64,000 nucleotides of DNA, taken from positions 2,108,001 to 2,172,000 of the forward strand of contig JAUEDM010000006.1 of assembly GCA_033439685.1 (NCBI GenBank). Direction: 5' to 3'. The notes below the pieces were generated by a model, which was not told where the DNA came from, made no database searches, and worked only from the letters and a program-made list of their open reading frames with translations. This DNA is from Apodospora peruviana (lineage: Eukaryota > Ascomycota > Sordariomycetes > Sordariales > Lasiosphaeriaceae). Below are positions 1 to 10,773 of this stretch, in pieces. The position numbers and the translations under genes were made by a program. Each line of letters begins with the position of its first letter. Position 1 is the stretch's first letter.

Positions 1-812
1 CGTGCGGGCCGAGTCCGTCGGGAGTCGCGGCTTTGACGTCCGTCACTAAATCAGACGAGGTCGTGAAGTCAACATACGCAGCCGCGCCCAGTTTTTTGCA
101 ACTCTCGGCCTTCTCGGCCGACCCGCCATCGATAGCAATCGCGTGCAGGCCCATGGCTTTCGCGTACTGGATCGCCATGCTGCCCAAACCGCCGCCGGCA
201 CCAACGATAGCGACCCACTGGCCCGGGCGCACGTTTGATTCTTTCAGTCCTTTGTAGACGGTGATACCTGCGCACAAAACGGGCGCGACCTCCTCGAGGG
301 AGCAGGACGCCGGGATGCGGGCCACGTGCGCGGCTTTCGCGATGGCGTACTGCTGGAAGCTGCCGTCGACGGTGTAGCCGGACAGCAAGGCATGAGGACA
401 GAGGGGCTCGTCGGCCTGCTGGCAAAAGCTGCAGGCCAGACAGCTGCCGTTGAGCCACTTGATGCCGACCGGGTCGCCTAGTTCGATGTCTTTAACGAGA
501 GACCCCTTGGCGACGACGAGGCCAGCGCCTTCATGGCCGCCGACGAGCGGCAGTTTGGTGTCAAGCGGCCAGTCGCCCATCATGGCGTGCAGGTCGGTGT
601 GACAGACGCCTGAGAACTTGACGTTGATGAGCACCTCATCTGGGCCGGGCTGCTGCACGGGTATCTTTTTGTAGATGGCGGCTAGATTAGAGGGGGAGAA
701 TGTTAGTGACGGGAATTGGTGGAAAAGAGGTGGAAGAGCGGTGATGCGTACGGCCGCCCGATTTCTCGACTACTTGAGCCCATTGCTCGGTTGGGATCTC
801 AAAGTTCGCCAT
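1..812 (-). CDS. adh1: Zinc-dependent alcohol dehydrogenase (3' end cut by window edge)
   Basis: Medium-chain alcohol dehydrogenase, expected to interconvert ethanol and acetaldehyde with NAD in the cytosol. The ATG is at 812. Exon 1 is 752-812 and exon 2 is 681 down to the left edge; the 70-nt intron (682-751) has GT/AG ends and restores the family's GGPAIYKKIPVQ stretch. Visible in about 247 residues: the catalytic-zinc motif GVCHTDLHA, the GGHEGAG block, the four spaced cysteines of the structural zinc (CLACSFCQQADEPLC), and the Rossmann glycine run GAGGGLGSMA. The family is about 350 residues, so roughly the last 100 lie outside the window. The next gene, arp3, is on the same strand 1.9 kb away, so this gene has its own promoter. 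Fungi usually carry several paralogues, so the symbol is by resemblance to the ADH1 type. Family assignment is secure; the isozyme is not. Confidence 0.93.
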
Positions 813-2715
813 TGTTTGATGTTGTGTTTAAATTTGGCTTGTTTGGTGGTAACGAAGTGAGATGTCGTCGGTATTGCCTGTAGTTGTACTACTCCTGAGA
901 GCTGCCTCGTGGTATTTTCGTTCGTTGCGTTGGTTTTATCACTGTAGAACAGATGGTCATACAAACATAAGAAACAAACAACCAAGGCAAACTTTCCATG
1001 GCTCTTATATATACAGAAATCATGTCATCAGTTGCCGTCCGGTCCGACTTGCGGAGCCAAGAGGCACATCGAACCGCTGCATGGGTCCATCCATCTCGAC
1101 TCTAGAATCTAGATCAAGAAGGCAGGCAAGAACACGAGACTGGGGATTAAGGCGGAAGGAAGAGATCTGCAAGGCTCGATAGAGTGGCAGGACTTGGCCG
1201 ACGTCTGGTGATGCAGGTCTAGACAGCACCCACGGATGTTGATGAACAGGGGGTGGAAGAGGGTACGGGGCAAGAAACGTATGATCTGATCATCCGAAGG
1301 AAGGCCCGGAAAAGTCTCGTTACCACCGCACCCGCGTCCGCAACTGGCCGCCACTGAAGGCTGATTGGCAATTACTCGACCAAGTCCAGTTAATACCTTT
1401 AGTTTTCAGCAACGCGATGGCTCCTTCTTGACGGCCGTGTATTTCCATCCGCCTGGTGCGTTGCGCGTTCAGTTCCTCGATGTCTTGCTTGACTGGTAGT
1501 TGTCCGTCAAGCTGTGGAGAAGGAATCCTTCGATGGATAGGTCCATGCAAGGCATCAAGTGCCCTAGAAACCGTATAGCTAGGAAAGCCCAAGTAATCGG
1601 ATATTTCGGCATCTGTCAAGGCACATTGAAGCTGTACACTGAAATCCCAAGTTCAGATGGGTCGGTGATGATCTGATGAACGGGTAAGATAGAAGAGTTG
1701 ATGACGCTTCCTAGGATGGAAGGGTCCAGACTCTCGTTAGGGCTGTGCGAGAAACGCTACCCAGGCGCCTGATCTTCTCGGCGTTCGGTGCATTTAGTGG
1801 GCGCCACACCCCTAACGGCCCGCACGCCCATTATCGGTTATCTGGTGAGGTGGTGACGGGAAGGAACTTCAACGGTTAGTTATTACGGTTCGGGTCACGA
1901 CAAAAATAAGAATAGCTCAAGGGCATTGTCTCATACCTACGTGAAGTTGAACTAGGAGTTGTGACTCATGAGGAAAAATGTAAGTTCCGTCAAATAGGGT
2001 TCCGCTTCCCCGGATTTCTTCATCCACGATTCCACCCACGATTCCAGGTGATTTTAGCGACAACTCCAAACAGCAACCGAGTTTCTAATAAGATTCAACT
2101 ACGGTAGTGTATGTCGATAAGGTAGTACTTTCCCTCTGAGCGAGAGATTCGTCTGCCCTTAGTCCGAATTATTGTACACATACTTATCGACCAACCCCGT
2201 GTTTGTTCAGTTGCGGAGGTGGGGAGTAATACTTGCGATGGCCTCAAGCTAGAGCTGTGCCTATCCTGCATGTCGAGTTCCTTCAGGGTGAGAAATCAGC
2301 TTATGTCAAGATGGGTGCAGTTCTGGAAAGAAGGAATACTACCCTACCTGCTTTCAAACCCAACTCACCTAAGGACGGTATCAGGTCCAGCCCAGAGCAA
2401 AATCAGACCACCAACCCCGGAGCGGTCCGCAGCTCAGCATCGCCCAGCTTACAGGGGAATCCCGTTTGTATGCAGTATCGCGCTGCATGTGAACAATGGA
2501 TGGGCATCCTTGACGAGAGTGGGCAAAAAGGGAGACGAACAAGACAACAGACTTCCATTCCATTCAAAACACCGCGCACCAAAAAATGCACAAGCGTAAC
2601 TTCGTTCCTTTCTTTTTTGGCATATAATCTGCTAATACTGCCGCCGCCGCCCTCCGGTACACATCGCTTTCGCTTTTCTACGAACAACAAAATAAAATCC
2701 CCCTAAAGTTCCCAT
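813..2715. other. Intergenic region: adh promoter and arp3 downstream region
   Basis: About 1.9 kb with no gene I can support. It holds the upstream region of the alcohol dehydrogenase gene and the 3' flank of arp3. A minus-strand open frame lies at about 1320-1660 (see findings). Pyrimidine-rich stretches near 2640-2700 probably belong to the arp3 3' untranslated region. Confidence 0.6.
1004..1014 (-). promoter_or_regulatory. Candidate TATA box of the alcohol dehydrogenase gene
   Basis: Read on the minus strand the stretch is TATATATAAG, about 190 nt upstream of the ATG at 812. A strong TATA element suits a highly expressed glycolytic/fermentative gene, but the transcription start is not visible from sequence. 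Confidence 0.4.
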
Positions 2716-4373
2716 CTAAGATCCGCCAGGTCCTCCGAGCAGCGCAAATCTCCGCACAATGCCTGGCCCATATTCTTGGTACTGTCCAAATGTCAGCGGG
2801 AATCACCGGAAGAGCAAAGAAATAACATACCTCCGCCTTGGTGTGGCAGTACGATCGGAATTCCGGAGTCTGTCCAAGCAAGCTGCCTCCGAACCAGGGT
2901 CCATGCCGTTGCCGCTTGTGCGTAATAACCGACACATCCAATCCTCCGCTCTTTGCCCCACCGCTGCGCACCTCGCTGGCCTTGATCCTCTCATCCACCA
3001 GTTTCTTGATGTCACGCTGTAACCTACGTCCAAAGTCCTTGTAAAGCGTGCTGCCGCCAGACAGAACAATGTTCTTGTAGAGACCACGACGGACGTCGAT
3101 CGGGGACGACTGAATAACATTGTCGACAACTACCGGCAACGGAGTCAAAAAGTCGGACGAGTAGATCTCGGGGTTGAAGAATATCTCGGGGGCCAGGAAG
3201 CGCTCGTAGCCAACGTCAACCGACACCTGCCTGCCGCCGGGCTGCGTCACAACGTGCTTGATAAACCGGCTGCGGTCGCGGTCGAACCGGGCAAACTCCT
3301 TGACGATGTCCGGGCAAACATAGGCGTACTCCTCCTTGATCTCTTGGGCCGTCTTGAGGGACGAATCCGGCTCTCCGCGATCTCGGAGGAGCGACTGGAC
3401 GAAGTAGGTAATATCTCGCCCGGCAATCGGGATCGACTTGATCGACGAGCCGATAACGTAGCCTTCCGCGACCGGAATAACGTGAGTTACACCGTCGCCT
3501 GAATCAATGACGGTACCGGTCAGGGATCTGTCATGCACCTTGGAGGATGTCCAAGAAGCTGCCAGGGCAAGCACGGCTTGGACGGCGATGTAGAGACCGG
3601 CGCAGTTGAAAGATTCGAAGAAGATCTCGGCGGTATTTTCTCGGTTCTCGGGCGGGTTCAGGGGCTGCCGGCGCTAATTAGTCTCTGGCACACTGCAGAA
3701 CTGCTGGGGAAAGGCTGTACCGGCTCGGTGAGAAGGAAGTGGTGGTCTTCGGGTTCGACCCTCAAGTACTTGAAGATGGAGTTGGACCAGAACCTTTCCA
3801 TGTGATCCCAGTTCTCTATCTGACCGTGTCTGATGGGATAGTGCAAGCCATAACCTAGACTGTCTGTCAGTCGAGGAGAAGCCAGCGATCAGGGGACAGC
3901 GCCCAAACTTACCGGGTCCGTTTGCCGCCGATATCGCCTCGTCGCCAATGAAGAAGTCGAGGTCTTCGGTGCCGCGCTTCATCGACAGGTGACCGGAAGG
4001 ACCTGCGCCTCCGGTGAGGAAGGACGGCTTATTTGCTACGGCCGGGCGACCAGAGCCCGAACCGCCGCTGCCTACCGCAGGGCCTTTGGTCGCAATTGCT
4101 GTCGGGAACACGAAGGAAGGAGAGTCATTGCCGGCGAAACCTGGTGACAAGAGTGTTGTTAGATGCGAGTACCACAGGAGATTGGAATAAGAGGCACCTA
4201 CCAAGCTTGGAGAATCCCGTGCCGCTGTAAGCGTGTATGTGGTTAGCGATAGCCTCAAAGCTGGCTCTCTCCACTTCCACGGGAAGCTGGAGGCGGGGCA
4301 GGCTGGCGTCAGTCAGCTGGGAGACAGGATGGACCTACTTGTCCATGACAACGGCAGGAGTTTGGTTGGCCAT
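2716..4373 (-). CDS. arp3: Actin-related protein 3 (Arp2/3 complex)
   Basis: Actin-fold ATP-binding subunit that, with Arp2, forms the nucleating pseudo-dimer of the Arp2/3 complex, driving branched actin assembly at endocytic patches. Six exons close in frame to 439 residues: 4339-4373, 4202-4224, 3913-4140, 3721-3854, 2831-3664 and 2716-2781. The start is supported by the family beginning PAVVMDNGTGFSKLGFAGND, rebuilt exactly across introns 1 and 2. Other markers are the phosphate-binding IDSGDGVTHV, GYVIGSSIKSIPIAGRDITY, the LSGGSTLYKDFGRRLQRD block, and the C-terminal YCHTKAEYQEYGPG. A Gly/Ser-rich insertion at about residues 35-65 is the kind seen in fungal Arp3. Exon 2 is only 23 nt. 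The gene is divergent from the taspase-like gene, 1.5 kb away. Length and motifs are normal and the identification is secure. Confidence 0.96.
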
Positions 4374-5853
4374 AGTTGCAGAGCCGGCGCGGCGCGCAGG
4401 TTTGGGGATCTCTGTTTGCGCAGAAGCCGGAGTATAGCGTAGGTAGGTGATTTGGGCGGAATGTACGGTCAACGGTCCACACGAGATCAGGAGTTGGTGA
4501 GGTTGGTTTGGCCCAAGATCCAAGATTACGTGCACCTTCACCAACCTAGCTCTCCGCCCTCAGGCCGTTACCTACAGCCACAGCCCCGCCAACTACGGCG
4601 GGTCATTTTGACCAATGGCGCAGTTTCAGGACCAGGCAGCCTCAACTTCAAGACCATTTGGCGGGTTTTCATCTATACTTTAACCTCACTTACACAATCC
4701 AACAATCACCATTGTGATCAGAACCCTTATAGCGTCCCCTTCAAAGACAAATATCAACCGATCTAGCCAAATGGCGTGAATACTGCTACCTTATGTAAAG
4801 GAAGAGCCCGTCGCCAACAGACGGGAGCTTCCCCGTCACTGTGCTCTTTTAGTGGTCCAAAGCCAACAAATTTCAACAGCAATGCTCATTCGAGATGTCC
4901 CAGATCTGTATAATTGTGATGCAGATTCAAGTGCGACTTACAAGACATGACTCGGCCGAGCTTCAAGTACAATCAACTCAACATCCAATGCCCTATTCAA
5001 TCGCCACGCTGGTGCTAACTGGTCCTCCTTCTACAGGACCCAAAGTCCCAAATCGGGAGCTCGAGACCTGTGGCGCCTTCCGTGACACGACAACTCACAA
5101 CTTGACGCCTACCTCGAGTGAACATGCCCATCTCCCGCTACAACGGCCAAGCTCAATAACTTCTCTCGTGCCTGCCTTCCATTCAGCATTGAGCTGGTGA
5201 CGTTTGTGGAGAACAAACACCAAACTCACCCACTCTCCAACCCAACTCGTCGAGTCTCTTGGAAGCATCTGCACATCTTCATCCTCTAACCCTGATCTCT
5301 CCTCCTCGCTCACCTGGCTCGTCCTGGGCTTCCACACAAAACGCTGCCATCAGCTCGTTCTAGTCTTCTACCCACTTCCTATGGGAATGGTCCAGGCGAC
5401 GATCGCATCATTTTTATTGCATATCATTTTACTTTATTTGTTTGCTCTCTGATCCAACAGCCACCTCACCAAGTGTCGAGGCCACCGAGGAGTGTCGCCT
5501 GTCCCCGAGACTCGCAACGCGCAGCCACAAGAGCCATCTCCACGATCCTATGTCCCGCAGTCTCTCCCATCTTCCACTTATTCCCTAGATTGCCGCTTCA
5601 AACTTCCATCACTTGCTCCGAAACACTACAGATAGGAGGCCACTATTCCGTCACCTAGCATCCCACCATATTGCGAGCTCTCGAGGCAACCGACCCGAAA
5701 TAAAGTACGCCGAAACCAATTGAATATAACTCTTCCTTGACGATTCAAAGGTCGCCAAACCAGTTCCGCCGTTTATTTTCACACTAATCAGCCCGCCGCA
5801 CACTCAGAAACCCTTCCACCAGAGTGATCTGAGACCGTCGTGATCACAGTAAC
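4374..5853. other. Divergent promoter region arp3 / taspase-like gene
   Basis: About 1.5 kb between divergently transcribed genes. The right part (about 5150-5840) is C/T-rich on the + strand, typical of fungal promoters and 5' leaders, and probably serves the + strand gene. No convincing reading frame or RNA gene was seen. Confidence 0.6.
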
Positions 5854-7671
5854 ATGGAAGACGTCCTAGATTACGGAGCAATGGTCACTGGTGGAGATGG
5901 GACCGTTGACAGAATATGGAAGCGAGGTGGGAAGCAACCGGTTGCTGCTATCTTCATCCATGCCGGAGCTGGCTATCACAGTATTGCCAATGAGAAAATT
6001 CATCTCGAAGCATGCAGCGAGTGGGTCGGCGCGATATCTGACTTGAAATCCCCAAGAGACTGACACAGTTGTGAGCAGAGCTGCCCGTGTGGCTATGAGA
6101 TTTCTTCGTGCCGGTGCTCCTGCATGCGAGGCGGTCGAGGCTGCCATCAAATGCCTGGAGGACAAGGAGGTCACCAACGCCGGCTTCGGAAGTAATCTGA
6201 ACATGGATGGTGTGGTAGAATGTGATGCTACTATGGTCGACCATATGGGCAGGAGCGGTGCTTGCGGCGCCGTCCCGGGTATGGTGATTAACTATACTGA
6301 GAGGAATATGAATCTAAGCTGACCACCTAACTACCCGGAACAGGAATCAAGAACCCAATTTCTCTAGCCAGGTTGATTCTCGATGCCAGCAGTCAGCCAT
6401 TATCACTCCGCCGAGTCCCGCCAAACATCCTTGTGGGGATGGGTGCGAATGCGTTTGCCCAGGAGCACGGGATGCCCATCACATTGAATGAGCACTTGAT
6501 CTCGAAGAACGCCAAAGACCGATGGCTCCGTTGGAACGATGACCTGATGAAAGCCGAAGCAAGGTTGAGTTCTTCCGCAAGCGCCCCGGCGCTAAACAGA
6601 TACGCTGAGGCAGAACCGAAAACGCCGGGAGAGTATGACAGGGCGGCAGCATCAAGGGGCCCAGGCCACTTCCGAGATCATACATCTGCAATCCTGACTG
6701 GAACTTGGAACGAGGGCCAGCCCGACTCCCCGTGTTACGCTCCCTCCCCCCCTCCCACTGTTGAAAATGGGTCCACGGCACGCTCATCGCAATTGCAAAC
6801 CGGATCGCAGAGAAGCTCATCGCAAAATGGATCGCAGAGAACGCCAACCGGAATGAATAAGTCGGCAGATCGCAACCCGCTCGGCTTTATGAGCTCGGCT
6901 TTCCAATCGCGCGCAAGTCACGCTTCCATGAAACGACCCAAAGCGCGCAAGAGCCTCAGCGATGACCCAGCTTCTCTGGTCAATCTGGCCTCGCGTTCTA
7001 CCGGACACCCGCCCTCTCCTCCGGGCAACGATGGGCCGTCGATGGATACATATGACCTTACGAATGCCGGAGATCTGGAACATCAGACTCAGCTGGATGG
7101 GGACACGGACAAGGTGACTGACACTATCGGTGCGATTGCCATCGACTTGAAGGGCAACATCGCGGCGGGATCATCGTCGGGCGGTATCGGAATGAAGCAT
7201 AGCGGACGAGTCGGCCCTGCTGCCTTAGTCGGTGTCGGCACTGCGGTCATCCCGGAAGACCCAGACGATAACAACGCAGCTTCCGTGGCTGCCGTCACCA
7301 GCGGCACCGGAGAGCACATGGCGACGACATTTGCGTCGGCCAAGTGCGCCGAACGTCTGCTCAACGGCACCCGACGAGGACCTGGCGGGCGCAGCATCGA
7401 GGAGCTTGACGAACATACCCTGATGGAAGCTTTCATTCTCGACGACTTCATGGGCCACCCTGGCGTCAAGAACCAGCCTTCGACGGGGGCCATCGGCGTC
7501 ATGGCCGTCAAGAAGGAACGGACGGGTGTTTACTTTTATTTTGCCCATAACACGGATTCTTTCGCCTTGGCGTCGATGTCGTCGACGGAGCGTGAGCCGT
7601 TGTGCGTCATGTCACGCCTTGGCGAGGCTCGCTCGGTGGCTCAGGGTGGACGAAGGGTCCGCATAGATTAA
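5854..7671 (+). CDS. Taspase-like threonine aspartase (asparaginase-2 / Ntn-hydrolase family)
   Basis: Member of the type-2 asparaginase / taspase 1 family, whose precursors cleave themselves just before a threonine that becomes the catalytic nucleophile. Three exons (5854-6020, 6079-6278, 6344-7671) give 564 residues. The N-terminal part has FIHAGAGYHS, then the alpha-subunit block NAGFGSNLNMDG..ECDATMVD and the GIKNPISLA stretch after intron 2. The probable autocleavage site is D/T in the sequence TDTIGAIAID, with the nucleophile Thr383 (codon at 7123). Downstream are GSSSGGIGMKHSGRVGPAA and SGTGEHM, the usual beta-subunit substrate-pocket blocks. Between them is a long Ser/Pro-rich low-complexity insertion (about residues 190-370), absent from bacterial asparaginases. 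Cleaving proteins after aspartate is known for animal taspase; here it is only inferred from similarity, and plain isoaspartyl/asparaginase activity remains possible. Confidence 0.9.
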
Positions 7672-8727
7672 AAGCTGAGATACAGCGTGGTGTCTGTTTG
7701 GGTTGGATGGTTTTTTCTCTATGTTACAAGAATGAAAATTTGGGTCGGGTCATTCGGGCGCAGATGACGCATGGAATATGGGGGCAAAGCATGACATAGC
7801 ATGGCGGCGTCAATTATTCTTCTTGTGGGTGACTGCAAGATGGTGAGCATGAGAATGAAGCAGGTAAAAGGAAGGGATTAGATGGGAATGAGGCATATAT
7901 ATCTCTGGCGTTTACTCCTGCCCTGGTGAGGACTGATGGGCGAGTAGACTGCTGGAGACGATAATGAGAAAGGGGTGGATGGCTCTCCTAGTTTTGCATA
8001 CACGAGTTCCTCTACAAAAAATGAAACCAAACGAAGTTTGACGGCTTTCTTGTCGTCCACGAGTTTATAGTTCCTCAGTCGTCATATCACTAATAAATAG
8101 TTCTAGATTCTTATGCTGGTTTGGCGTGCTTCTTGCGGACTTGACTTTGGTGATCGAACGCTGTGTAATCCGTGTGTACATAGGTACCTAGCCAAGTGAA
8201 TAGGGGTAAACCGACCAGGGTTTGGGATCGTAGGTCAGTGTGGGATGAATACATGAGTCGTACCTGATGCGTGATACATACGAACAGAACAGCCCGTACT
8301 GACAGCTCTTTGTCTTGCTGACCGAATCTGGGGGACTCCAAATGATGGAATTCCACGTCGCTATTACTTACCACTACGCCTATTCTAGTCTGTATAAATA
8401 CAAATTTAACATATCAAAACGCTACCAAACCTAAAAAATACCCAATAACGCAAACCAAGCCCCAAACTAGTTTTTTTATTAAAAAAAATCCCATTTAAAC
8501 TCTTTCTTCCTTTTCTTCCATACCAAGGATATAAATATACTTCAACGCCTTCCTTGCCTTTTGGAGTTCCGTAGGGAAGTCTAGTATATATAAAATTTCA
8601 AAGAATCCAAGACTCCTTCGCGCTCGTCCTTCTTCAGAAAGTCGGTTCCCAAAGTTTCCGCCTTCTCTGGTTAATAAGCCGGATATTGGGTAGGGCAATG
8701 GCCTGAAACAATGGTTTGTGAAACCCT
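7672..8727. other. Convergent intergenic region
   Basis: About 1.06 kb between the 3' ends of the taspase-like gene and tfb4. It contains the perfect 10-nt palindrome TAGGTACCTA (8181-8190) and an A/T-rich stretch at about 8390-8600 with long T and A runs. No gene was seen. Confidence 0.6.
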
Positions 8728-9909
8728 TCAGGAAGATGACACCACCGGCCTGGCCCAGTACTTCCCCAGCTTCAACTTCGTCCCGCAGGTCAGACACTCG
8801 CCGCCCTCGGGCACCTCGCAGAATATACTGAGACATATGCTGCAGACGTAGCCCGTGTCCACCACATTCCTATGGCAGAAGCACGCAGCCCTGAAATCGA
8901 CCACGTCCGCGCTGGGCGTGACGAGGAGATTGACTGCCCTCACACCCTCGCGACCGCCAGAATTTTTTATTGCATCCTTACTGCCCGTTGTCTTCCCTAT
9001 CGCCGTGGGGCCCTTTCCACCAACCGCCTTGCCGGTCACGCCGGCGGCATCGGCGCTGATAGGCGCCATGGCCCGAGTGAATCCGAAATTGAGGTACTGG
9101 AGGATGCCCTGCGGATCCTTGGCGCGGATGAAGGTGCCACGCGTGAGATAGCCGGCCTGTTGTAGAAAAGCGGCGTCGCCGCGTAGAGATAAAGTGTCGA
9201 TGGCGATCCGCGCGTGGGCAGCGGCGAACACTGCGTTCATGGTGGGAATGTACTGCGCAGGGCTGCTATCGCTGACGGAGACGACGAGAATGCGGGCATT
9301 CAGGCCGGCGAGGCCGCCTGCTTGGAGTGTCTTTGCGGCGGCCGAGGAGGAGCCGGAGTCTGCGGTGGGGCCGCGGGTGGCGGTCAGGGCGAGTGAGGTC
9401 TTGTTGATGTGTGCTAGGGCGAGGGTCAGGGCGCCCGTCAGCTGGGTGGTCGTGGAATTCGCGATGTGGTCGACCGTGGTGTCGGTAATTAGGGCGCGGA
9501 GGCTATCGAGAATGGAGCCTTCGATCTGTGCGAACTGAGGGTATTTGTTGGCCGAGTGTATCCGTTCCGCTGGTACGCTGGTTGTGGGAGCAACACCATC
9601 TTGCATCATCACATCTTCGAAAGTTCGCGGAGGAGGCGCTGGCCTCGGCGGCGTGGGATAGAGCCAGACAGCTTTGGTTGTGTGTGATGCTATTATTGCT
9701 ACTTGGTTGGCATGGCTTGAGGCGAGGTGGAAGTTGACAAAGACGAGGATGTTGGATATCGCTTTGGAGATGGGGAGGATGTCGTTGAGCGCGGCCCAGG
9801 CACGAGGGTTCGTGTCGATGATGATGGTGAGCAGGGACGGGATATCCTCACGCTGGCCCACATTGTCATAATGCTCTGATGCATCGACGGCATCTTGGGC
9901 GCCGGACAT
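8728..9909 (-). CDS. tfb4: TFIIH core subunit Tfb4 / p34
   Basis: Subunit of the TFIIH core, needed for RNA polymerase II initiation and nucleotide excision repair in the nucleus; in the family it pairs with Ssl1/p44. It is a single uninterrupted exon of 393 residues. The N-terminal two thirds is a von Willebrand A-like fold: LLTIIIDTNPRAWAAL, then the ISNILVFVNFHLASSHANQV block and ILVVSVSDSSPAQYIPTMNA. The C-terminus is a cysteine-rich zinc finger (about residues 340-385) with ACFCHRN, CSICLSIFC and CLTCGTKL. A short Pro-rich insertion at about residues 88-110 and a Lys/Gly-rich linker before the finger look lineage-specific. The ATG at 9909 gives the normal length. The gene is divergent from cro1. 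Confidence 0.95.
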   Translation of the reverse strand: MSGAQDAVDASEHYDNVGQREDIPSLLTIIIDTNPRAWAALNDILPISKAISNILVFVNFHLASSHANQVAIIASHTTKAVWLYPTPPRPAPPPRTFEDVMMQDGVAPTTSVPAERIHSANKYPQFAQIEGSILDSLRALITDTTVDHIANSTTTQLTGALTLALAHINKTSLALTATRGPTADSGSSSAAAKTLQAGGLAGLNARILVVSVSDSSPAQYIPTMNAVFAAAHARIAIDTLSLRGDAAFLQQAGYLTRGTFIRAKDPQGILQYLNFGFTRAMAPISADAAGVTGKAVGGKGPTAIGKTTGSKDAIKNSGGREGVRAVNLLVTPSADVVDFRAACFCHRNVVDTGYVCSICLSIFCEVPEGGECLTCGTKLKLGKYWARPVVSSS

Positions 9910-10773
9910 CTTGACTGTGAGTTGGTAGGCCCCGGAACCTGAGGTAACTCGCAGGAAAGCTCCAGGATTATGTGTGCGCCGGCCGTTGCTGATCCTCCAG
10001 ATAGACCTTTTTTGTTGGAGAGAAAGGTTTAATCAGTCGTGTAAACGGGCTTGTACGAGTTAAAAGTCGGGTATCCGTAGAGCTCGGGTGCTCGATGACC
10101 ATTGGACTTGGACTTTGTGGACAAAGATCCAGTGTGGTCTTGTTCTGCCTTCGCGTGTTCTCCAATTCCCAATCGCGCAGGAACCCACACCCCTTGTCCG
10201 ATGACGCCCGGAACGCGGTTGCCCCTCCACAGAGAGGACGACAGGGATGAGGAGAACTCTTGGGTTGGGGTTTGGAGGAGGGGCATGGCTAGTGAGGGGC
10301 AATCAGCTGCTTCCTCTCAAGAGCGTCTCGATTCTAGACCCTAAAACTAGATTTGGACTAAGAAGGTGCCGAAGATCAATCTGATCTCGTTTCTCAACAA
10401 AGGACACAGGGAGTCCCTTATTCTGGACAGGGTGTCACGACAGCGGCAACCCGTTCTGGAACTCAAGTATCACGTTGCAATTCTTTTCAAATTCGAAATT
10501 CGCTCATCCGGCCATATCAGGAAAATACCTCTTTCCTGTCTGGCCTTCGCTGTCCCCGCGTTCCTAACTTCGTTGGCTCTGACAACCCATACTGCAATCT
10601 GCCGTCCGTTCACCAATCTTTCATCTCGGCTCTTCCGCGAGTTCTCCTCGCGTATATTTTTCCCATTCTTCTTTACTCACTTCTCCACTAGTTCTGCCTA
10701 GCCAAATTTACGCGTAGGCTCAAGGCCCTATAAACGCGTTCCGTCTCGACCCGCGCCTCCGATCTCGCACTCA
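9910..10773. other. Divergent promoter region tfb4 / cro1
   Basis: About 860 bp shared by two divergent genes. The cro1-proximal 200 bp is rich in C/T on the + strand and contains a candidate TATA box (10729-10735). Open frames here are short, overlap on both strands and match nothing I recognise. Confidence 0.6.
10729..10735 (+). promoter_or_regulatory. Candidate TATA box of cro1
   Basis: The stretch CTATAAAC lies about 40 nt upstream of the ATG at 10774. If used, the 5' untranslated leader would be extremely short, so it may be coincidental. Confidence 0.3.

Noticed and set aside
3745..3770. GGTTCGA sequence resembling a tRNA B-box
   Set aside because: It lies inside the arp3 exon and lacks an A-box and acceptor stem at the right spacing.
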